Below are positions 1 through 4,846 of a DNA stretch of 6,443 bases, one piece after another. The DNA comes from CAZHJA01 sp964532865 (lineage in GTDB: Bacteria; Patescibacteriota; Microgenomatia; UBA1406; GWC2-37-13). The stretch spans positions 1-6,443 of the forward strand of contig CAZHJA010000046.1 in NCBI GenBank assembly GCA_964532865.1, in the 5' to 3' direction. Made by a program: the position numbers and the translations under genes. A model generated the notes under the pieces. The model ran no database searches. It worked only from the letters and a program-made list of their open reading frames with translations, and was not told where the DNA came from. Within the stretch, counting starts at the first letter, position 1. Every line of letters begins with the position of its first letter.

Positions 1-2912
1 GAACAGCAGTAAATACTAATCCACATCTTTATGTTCAAGCTTTAAATGGGAATGTGGGGATAGGGACTACTTCTCCACTCTCAAGACTACATGTTTTGGG
101 TGCAGGTACATATGCTGCTACTTTTATGGGAGGGAGTGTTGGGATTGGGACTACTTCTCCATTAGCTCAACTTCATGTAGTTACTAGTGGTACTGCAGCA
201 TTATTTATGGGAGGAAATGTAGGTATAGGAACTACAAACCCTACATATAAGCTTGATGTTAATGGTAGTTTAAGAGTAGGAACTACTGTAGTATTTTCTA
301 ACATTGGAACTGGAACTGATAATACAGTACTTATTCTAGATGGTGCAAATAGTGTAACAACAGATGAGATAAATTCTAAGGTTTGGGGAGGCTTACTTAC
401 TGCTGGAACTGGAATATCTAACTATATACCCAAATGGTTAGGCTTAGATACTCTTGGGAACTCGCTTCTTTACGATGATGGAACAAATGTTGGTATTGGA
501 ACTACTAATCCTCAAAACAAGCTTGATGTAGAAGGGGCGGCAGTTATTGGAACAGCATATTCAGGAACTATTGTTGCCCCAGCCAATGGTTTGTTAGTTG
601 AAGGTTATGTGGGTATTGGAACAACAAATCCAGCAAAGAAGCTTGATGTTGATGGAACAATAAGGGCGAAGGACTTTCATGATAGTAATGCAGGTTGGAT
701 TATTAATCCAGATGGACAAAGCACAATGGACAGCATAGTTATAGGAGCAACAGGTCCAAGTCAAGGGGGACAAATACTTTTAGACAGTGGAACATTAGTA
801 CTCACAGGACTCAATACAGGTCCAGATACATCTGTCTGTATAGGTCTCTCGTGTTCAAGTAAATTAGATGCTGGAGCCATTGACCCTCCATATACAATAA
901 ATGGAAAAAGATATGCTACATTTATGTCTTCTATGATAGGTATGAAAGAAGAAACAACAGGTAGTATTTCAACGAACGAAAAAGTTAATGGAGTTGGATA
1001 TAAGCATACTATTAACTTTAATAATCAATCTGAAGGGTCAGATTTATGGCTTTTTTCAAAAACAACACACTTGCGTGAAAATATAGATGAAATGGTTGTT
1101 CTTTTAACACCATCTCAAAATACTAAAACGTGGTATTATGCAGATACAGAAAATTATACTCTTACAATATTTAGTTCACGTCCAACTCAGATTTCATATA
1201 GATTAACAGCTCCAAGATTTGACGCAGAAATATGGACAAATGCAAGAACAAGTCTTCATAGTGGATATATATTAAATGATCCTGATATTAATGCAGAAAT
1301 TAATGATGAAGGATATTATGAAGTAGAAATACCTGAAATAGCAAAAGAGGAAGACGAAGAATATATATATAATGGAAATTTAGATGAGTACAAATCTGAA
1401 ATATTAAGTCAAAACTATATTACTACATTTACAAACGGAGATATTATCGAAGAAATTGGAATGTATACAAATATTATAGCCTCAAAAATAAAAGCAGGAC
1501 TTATTGAAACAGAGGATTTAGTTGTAAATAAAGCCCTAATTGCTAAAAATATTGCTGTAGAGCAAATTAATGCCATGTCATCCAACATTACTAATCTTAC
1601 ATCTAGGTATATTACGGTCGAAGAAAAAATAATATCACCTGTTATTGAAACAGAAAATATTAAAGTTGCAAATAATGCAGACATATCAGAAATAAGTACA
1701 AACACTATCAAACCTAAGGATGAAAATATTGAAATAGATTTGAACAATAATGAAGAAGGGGGTAAATTAGCAGCTCTTGTTATAAAGGGTCTTGAAGGAA
1801 AAACAGTTGCAACTATAGATAATAAAGGAAACGCCAGCTTTAGCGGTACACTTGCTTCAAAATCTTTAATTACAGATGATTTAACAGCTAAAGATGCTAC
1901 AATTTCAGGAGAATTAACAGCAGATACGCTTATTGCACAAAATCTACAAGGAAGTGAAGCTACTCTTTCTGGTAAATTAATTGCGAAAGTTATAGAATCT
2001 GAAAATATATCAAGTTTAGAAGAACAGGTTGGAAGTGTCACAAACAGTTCATCTTTACTTAGTGGTAAATACAATGAGTTAAATACTGATGTAAATGATA
2101 TTCAGAAATTGTTGGCTGATATTAAAGATCAACCTCTCCCTGACCCTGAATATTATCAAAACTTAAATGATAATATTGATATTGGGTCTTCCAATAATTC
2201 AGAAAATATTACATTATCAGGTCTTACTGTTACTGGAAACTCAAATCTCTATAATGCAAGTGTTTCAAATTCTTTTATTGCTGGAAATATTCTTATTGAA
2301 GACAATGAAATACTTGCTCTTGCTTCAGAGCTTAAGCTTTCAGCTCTAAATAACATAAATCTATTTGATGGCGCAGTTATTATTGCAAAAGACGGAACAA
2401 TAACTACAAAAGGCACTCTTATTGCAGAAGGTGGTATAAAAACAAATAAAATTGAAGCAGTAAATAATGGAGAAGATATTAATATACTACTTAACTCTTC
2501 AAAATTAAAAGTAAAAAATAATGCAGGAGATGAAGTTGCCTCTATTAATGAACAAGGGTCTGCATATTTTAAAAATGGACTTTCTCTTGAAAAAGATTTA
2601 AGCGCAGATTCTTCTTCAGCTATTATTTCCTCTTCTGATAATTTTGAAAAAAATGGTATTTTTGCATCAGCTATAGAAACAAAAAAAGAAAGTGCAGGAA
2701 TAGGAATAATACCTCAAAATGAAAATGAAATTGTAATTTATAATGAAAATATAAAGCAAGATTCTCTTATATACCTTACTCCTATTGAACAGATTCCTAA
2801 TGCACAACTTACTGTTATTGACAAAATTAGTAATGAAAAACCATATTTTAAGGTCTCAACAGGAAATAGTGATCATGAACAAATAAAATTCAACTGGCTA
2901 ATAATTAATTGA
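1..2912 (+). CDS. Giant surface fibre-like repeat protein, C-terminal ~970 residues (5'-partial)
   Basis: The reading frame (first full codon at 3) is open to the left edge and already reads repeat sequence before GTG 54, so that GTG is an internal valine and the true start lies outside. Counting the GTG codon as residue 1: five VGIGTT(S/N)P units begin at residues 1, 29, 56, 146 and 186, most followed by KLDV.G or LHV. A linker 'NYIPKW..LDTLGNS' (about 123-137) is of a kind common in tail-fibre proteins. A CX4C pair (262, 267) holds the only cysteines. A block starting KLDAGAIDPPY (about 270-410) ends near 'YRLTAPRFD'. Then come an acidic linker (430-436), short beta-strand-like repeats of the form 'ATISGELTADTL' (about 470-650), a short possible coiled coil (about 650-692), more strand repeats, and a final domain (about 880-952) ending FNWLIIN. 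From memory, the KLDAG block and this C-terminus recur together in Microgenomates proteins. Likely an exported, elongated beta-rich fibre or surface protein; partner and exact function are unknown. It ends in TGA, 13 bp before the next promoter. Confidence 0.85.
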   Translation, partial: TAVNTNPHLYVQALNGNVGIGTTSPLSRLHVLGAGTYAATFMGGSVGIGTTSPLAQLHVVTSGTAALFMGGNVGIGTTNPTYKLDVNGSLRVGTTVVFSNIGTGTDNTVLILDGANSVTTDEINSKVWGGLLTAGTGISNYIPKWLGLDTLGNSLLYDDGTNVGIGTTNPQNKLDVEGAAVIGTAYSGTIVAPANGLLVEGYVGIGTTNPAKKLDVDGTIRAKDFHDSNAGWIINPDGQSTMDSIVIGATGPSQGGQILLDSGTLVLTGLNTGPDTSVCIGLSCSSKLDAGAIDPPYTINGKRYATFMSSMIGMKEETTGSISTNEKVNGVGYKHTINFNNQSEGSDLWLFSKTTHLRENIDEMVVLLTPSQNTKTWYYADTENYTLTIFSSRPTQISYRLTAPRFDAEIWTNARTSLHSGYILNDPDINAEINDEGYYEVEIPEIAKEEDEEYIYNGNLDEYKSEILSQNYITTFTNGDIIEEIGMYTNIIASKIKAGLIETEDLVVNKALIAKNIAVEQINAMSSNITNLTSRYITVEEKIISPVIETENIKVANNADISEISTNTIKPKDENIEIDLNNNEEGGKLAALVIKGLEGKTVATIDNKGNASFSGTLASKSLITDDLTAKDATISGELTADTLIAQNLQGSEATLSGKLIAKVIESENISSLEEQVGSVTNSSSLLSGKYNELNTDVNDIQKLLADIKDQPLPDPEYYQNLNDNIDIGSSNNSENITLSGLTVTGNSNLYNASVSNSFIAGNILIEDNEILALASELKLSALNNINLFDGAVIIAKDGTITTKGTLIAEGGIKTNKIEAVNNGEDINILLNSSKLKVKNNAGDEVASINEQGSAYFKNGLSLEKDLSADSSSAIISSSDNFEKNGIFASAIETKKESAGIGIIPQNENEIVIYNENIKQDSLIYLTPIEQIPNAQLTVIDKISNEKPYFKVSTGNSDHEQIKFNWLIIN
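54..656 (+). repeat. VGIGTT(S/N)P protein repeat units in the first gene
   Basis: Five degenerate coding repeats start with valine codons at 54, 138, 219, 489 and 609. The first three are 84 and 81 bp apart; the others follow after 270 and 120 bp, where other modules are inserted. The DNA is close to identical only in short patches: the 15-bp gggactacttctcca occurs at 63-77 and 147-161, and tttatgggagg occurs before units two and three. Such units are common in the shafts of phage tail fibres and of Patescibacteria surface proteins. The partial sequence left of 54 (NPHLYVQALNGN) looks like the tail of a further unit, so the array probably continues outside the window. Confidence 0.85.
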
Positions 2913-2925
2913 GGTATCTTTCTGC

Positions 2926-2954
2926 TTGACAAAATGTTTATTAGTGTTTACTAT
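2926..2954 (+). promoter_or_regulatory. Sigma70-type promoter of the tail-fibre-like gene
   Basis: A perfect -35 box TTGACA (2926-2931) is followed by a 17-bp spacer and TACTAT (2949-2954), which matches four of six positions of the TATAAT consensus. Counting 7 bp from the end of the -10 box puts +1 at A2961, only four bases before ATG 2965. The spacer and -10 contain two copies of TGTTTA(T/C)TA, at 2935-2943 and 2945-2953, exactly 10 bp apart. These could be a same-face protein-binding site or chance. The promoter suggests that the downstream gene is transcribed on its own rather than only by read-through from the upstream gene. No terminator hairpin is visible between the two genes. Confidence 0.7.
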
Positions 2955-2964
2955 GAAATTAGAC

Positions 2965-4320
2965 ATGAGAAAAAAAGGTACTTCATCCATAATTATTCTA
3001 TTTTCTATTATTATTCTTTTGTTTCTTGTTATTCAAATTTCAGAATTTGTAAAAAAAGTAGGGGCAGATATAAATGAACTTCAAATAGGGTCATCAAGTC
3101 AAAGTACTCAAACATTTGTAGGCACTCCTTACTTTCAAGATGGTGTATTTGTAACTGGAGGGAATGTGGGGATTGGGACGACGGCGCCTGCTCAGAAGCT
3201 AGATATAGTTGGAAATGTTAAACTTTCTGGTGTTCATCCATTTATCTCGCTTGACGGCGGAGGAGCAGACGAACCACCCGATGGTCTAGGATACGGGATA
3301 TATGGAATTAGCGGTGTTGGGTTAGGCCTTTACTCTGCGCATACCAGTATGGCATTTACTACTGGCAACCCCAGCAATATTGAAGCAATGAGGATAGTAA
3401 GTGGCAACGTCGGCATTGGAACGGTGGGTCCTAGTCAAAAATTAGACATTGTAGGTAACGCCGAAATCACTGGTGCAATATATTCTCCTTATAACAATGC
3501 TTGGACAGGAAATCCAGGGTCTGGTTATGGAAAAATACAATACCACTCAAACAGATGGTATATAGTTGGCGACTCAGCCTCTAACAGAATTGTTCAATTT
3601 AGAAGAGATGGTTCGGATAAATCTTATATTGATAACAATGGTAAATTTGTAGGTAGTGCTGATACTTTAGATGGTATTGATTCTTCAGGCTTTGTCCGTA
3701 CTACTTACAACTCAAGTCTTAACTCTGATAGCCGAAACTCATATGGGCCCACTAGATTATATCGATATGATAGTAACTCTAACTATAGTATTCAGCATTA
3801 TTGGACGGGTAGTTATTGGTATTTACGGGGTTTTAGTGGTGATACTTATCATGCTGGGGTACAGGTAGCTTATGCAAATTCCGCAGGCAATTCGAATACC
3901 ATGGGTGGTTATAATTGGAACAATTACGGAAGAGATATACAGGCTAATTCGGTATATGCAGATAGTTGGTTCCGTGCCAAAGGATCAACTGGTTTTTATT
4001 TTCAAGACCGTGGAGGCGGCTGGTATATGCCAGATAGTACATATATTCGTAATTATGGTAGTAAATACGTATATTTAAATAATCGTCTTTATGCTCCAAT
4101 AATGTATGACCAAAATAATACTGGCTATTATGTCAATCCAGATAGTACATCATATCAATATACTATTAACTTAGCTGGGAGTTTTAATTGGGGGAATTAT
4201 GGCACGTGCGTGTGGGTATGGTGTGCTGTTAATGCAAATAACTATTGCGCTGGTGATATGGTTGTGGCAGGAATAGGAATCCGAACTAATGGCGGTTACA
4301 TATATTGCTGCCGAATGTAA
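2965..4320 (+). CDS. Membrane-anchored tail-fibre-like surface protein, probable adhesin
   Basis: Complete gene of 451 residues from ATG 2965. Alternative in-frame starts TTG 2926, GTG 2944 and ATG 2953 overlap the promoter, so ATG 2965 is preferred; none has a well-placed ribosome site (GAGG at 2911-2914 is 11 nt from the TTG). From ATG 2965: a basic start MRKKG, one hydrophobic helix (about 8-24) and a polar helix-like stretch; no type I signal-peptidase site is evident. Two NVGIGT..P.QKLDIVGN units have their valines at residues 68 and 149. Further modules are ADTLDG.DSSGF (232-242), a Tyr/Asn/Ser/Trp-rich region (about 245-375), and YAPIMYDQNNTGYYVNPDS (376-394), all reminiscent of phage tail-fibre tips. 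All five cysteines lie at 415-449, and the protein ends in YCCRM. Inferred role: a cell-tethered binding protein facing outward. The ligand is unknown. GC is higher than in its neighbours, suggesting a different origin. Confidence 0.8.
   Translation: MRKKGTSSIIILFSIIILLFLVIQISEFVKKVGADINELQIGSSSQSTQTFVGTPYFQDGVFVTGGNVGIGTTAPAQKLDIVGNVKLSGVHPFISLDGGGADEPPDGLGYGIYGISGVGLGLYSAHTSMAFTTGNPSNIEAMRIVSGNVGIGTVGPSQKLDIVGNAEITGAIYSPYNNAWTGNPGSGYGKIQYHSNRWYIVGDSASNRIVQFRRDGSDKSYIDNNGKFVGSADTLDGIDSSGFVRTTYNSSLNSDSRNSYGPTRLYRYDSNSNYSIQHYWTGSYWYLRGFSGDTYHAGVQVAYANSAGNSNTMGGYNWNNYGRDIQANSVYADSWFRAKGSTGFYFQDRGGGWYMPDSTYIRNYGSKYVYLNNRLYAPIMYDQNNTGYYVNPDSTSYQYTINLAGSFNWGNYGTCVWVWCAVNANNYCAGDMVVAGIGIRTNGGYIYCCRM
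3163..3465 (+). repeat. Two NVGIGT-P-QKLDIVGN units in the tail-fibre-like gene
   Basis: The encoded units begin at Asn codons 3163 and 3406, 243 bp apart. They share N-V-G-I-G-T, P, Q-K-L-D-I-V-G-N in order, and the second unit has VG where the first has TA. Codons for the same residues differ widely between the two (for example gtg ggg versus gtc ggc), so the duplication is old or the copies were assembled separately. The first unit shares the 14-bp GGGAATGTGGGGAT (3160-3173) with positions 48-61 of the upstream gene. Confidence 0.8.
4030..4150 (+). repeat. Degenerate 36-residue repeat near the fibre tip
   Basis: CCAGATAGTACAT occurs at 4030-4042 and again at 4138-4150, both in frame and 108 bp (36 codons) apart. 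Both encode P-D-S-T preceded by similar residues: QDRGGGWYM before the first copy and DQNNTGYYVN before the second. This looks like two diverged copies of one beta-rich tip module rather than a mobile repeat. Confidence 0.55.
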
Positions 4321-4746
4321 TTTATAAAGCTTCGAAATCTTGGAAGAAGAATCTCTCCCTAAATAGTTGTATTCAATTTAATAGATTAATACATATATAA
4401 CCAATTATTCCTAACTCCGTCATAAGATTAAATACGTTGCTGGCAAAACATCTTCTATAAGTATAGACTGTACTTTTTATCTAAAATAGCAGTAAGATTT
4501 AAAAAGACAATGTGTAGTAGAAAATTTAAGTATGAATTGCTTACTTGGCGTTTGTTTATATTAAGCGTAGATTTCAGAGGAGATCTGACCATTAATAGAA
4601 AGAAAATATAATTCACAAAGCCAACATAACTCGTATAGAATTTCACAAGATATTTACAACTCTCTCTTCTCATAGATAATTTAAAAAAATAGTTATTTTA
4701 AGAATTCATGTACTTATATATAGCTAGAAGATTAATTATAAATATC

Positions 4747-4763
4747 AAACAATAATATTGTTT
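4747..4763. repeat. 17-bp AT-rich palindrome
   Basis: AAACAATA-A-TATTGTTT is a perfect inverted repeat with 8-base arms around one central base. It lies 84 bp beyond the end of the minus-strand gene. The arms are too AT-rich and the centre too short for a convincing terminator. A dimeric-protein binding site or simple chance in AT-rich DNA are the alternatives. Confidence 0.35.
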
Positions 4764-4839
4764 CAGAGAAAATAAAAGGCACTAAAAAAAACTAATCAAA
4801 CTTTACTATCTTATCTATTACAATTCTTTTCTAGATATT

Positions 4840-4845
4840 CTCCTT
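4840..4845 (-). promoter_or_regulatory. Orphan Shine-Dalgarno-like AAGGAG after the minus-strand stop
   Basis: On the minus strand AAGGAG begins two bases after the TAA stop (4847-4849) of the TPR protein gene. That is where a translationally coupled downstream gene would have its ribosome site. No ATG or GTG with an open frame follows at a usable distance; the nearest TTG is followed directly by TAA. It may be chance or the remnant of a lost downstream gene. Confidence 0.3.
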
Positions 4846-4846
4846 A

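Larger units (their letters stand above)
4321..4846 (+). other. Intergenic region between convergent genes, no supported gene
   Basis: About 525 bp of AT-rich sequence with frequent stops in all frames. The one longer frame, 72 codons on the minus strand (4455-4673), has no ribosome site and a noise-like composition. No tRNA-like cloverleaf or GC-rich hairpin followed by a T-run is visible, although both flanking genes end here. Weak structures are the inverted repeat TCTATA-AG-TATAGA (4454-4467, followed shortly by actttttat), the small stem TCAGA-GGAGA-TCTGA (around 4573-4590), the palindrome at 4747-4763, and an A8 run (4784-4791) that would be a U-tract for the minus-strand gene but lacks a stem. 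It may hold decayed sequence or an unrecognised small RNA. Confidence 0.6.

Noticed and set aside
54..56. GTG 54 and ATG 6376 as real translation starts
   Set aside because: Both frames continue to the window edges with sequence that clearly belongs to the same proteins, so both genes are cut by the window and these are internal codons.
1415..2074. 219-codon open frame on the minus strand inside the giant fibre gene
   Set aside because: It lies entirely antisense to a well-supported gene with protein-like repeats. Its translation has no recognisable domain, and a lack of stops is expected from the repetitive AT-rich codon use.
2910..2912. TGA read as glycine (the code of Gracilibacteria and Absconditabacteria)
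   Set aside because: The protein ends naturally at FNWLIIN before this TGA. Reading through gives unrelated sequence across the promoter, and no supported gene here has an internal TGA.
2965..4320. Part of a prophage
   Set aside because: No capsid, tail, lysis, integrase or packaging gene is present, both flanking genes are cellular envelope genes, and the protein has a membrane helix.
54..4320. C-terminal peptidase S74 chaperone domain, which often follows VGIGTT repeats
   Set aside because: No sequence like the S-D-x-R-L-K motif of that domain occurs in either fibre gene.
4455..4673. 72-codon minus-strand frame in the intergenic region
   Set aside because: There is no ribosome-binding site or promoter, no recognisable domain, and the composition (Leu/Phe/Tyr/Asn/Lys) is what AT-rich noise gives.
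4200..4846. Diversity-generating retroelement target with the template in the spacer
   Set aside because: Such elements are common in these bacteria and the fibre tip is Asn-rich. However, no near-copy of the gene's 3' end is visible in the spacer, there is no reverse transcriptase, and the C-terminus does not look like the usual lectin-fold target.
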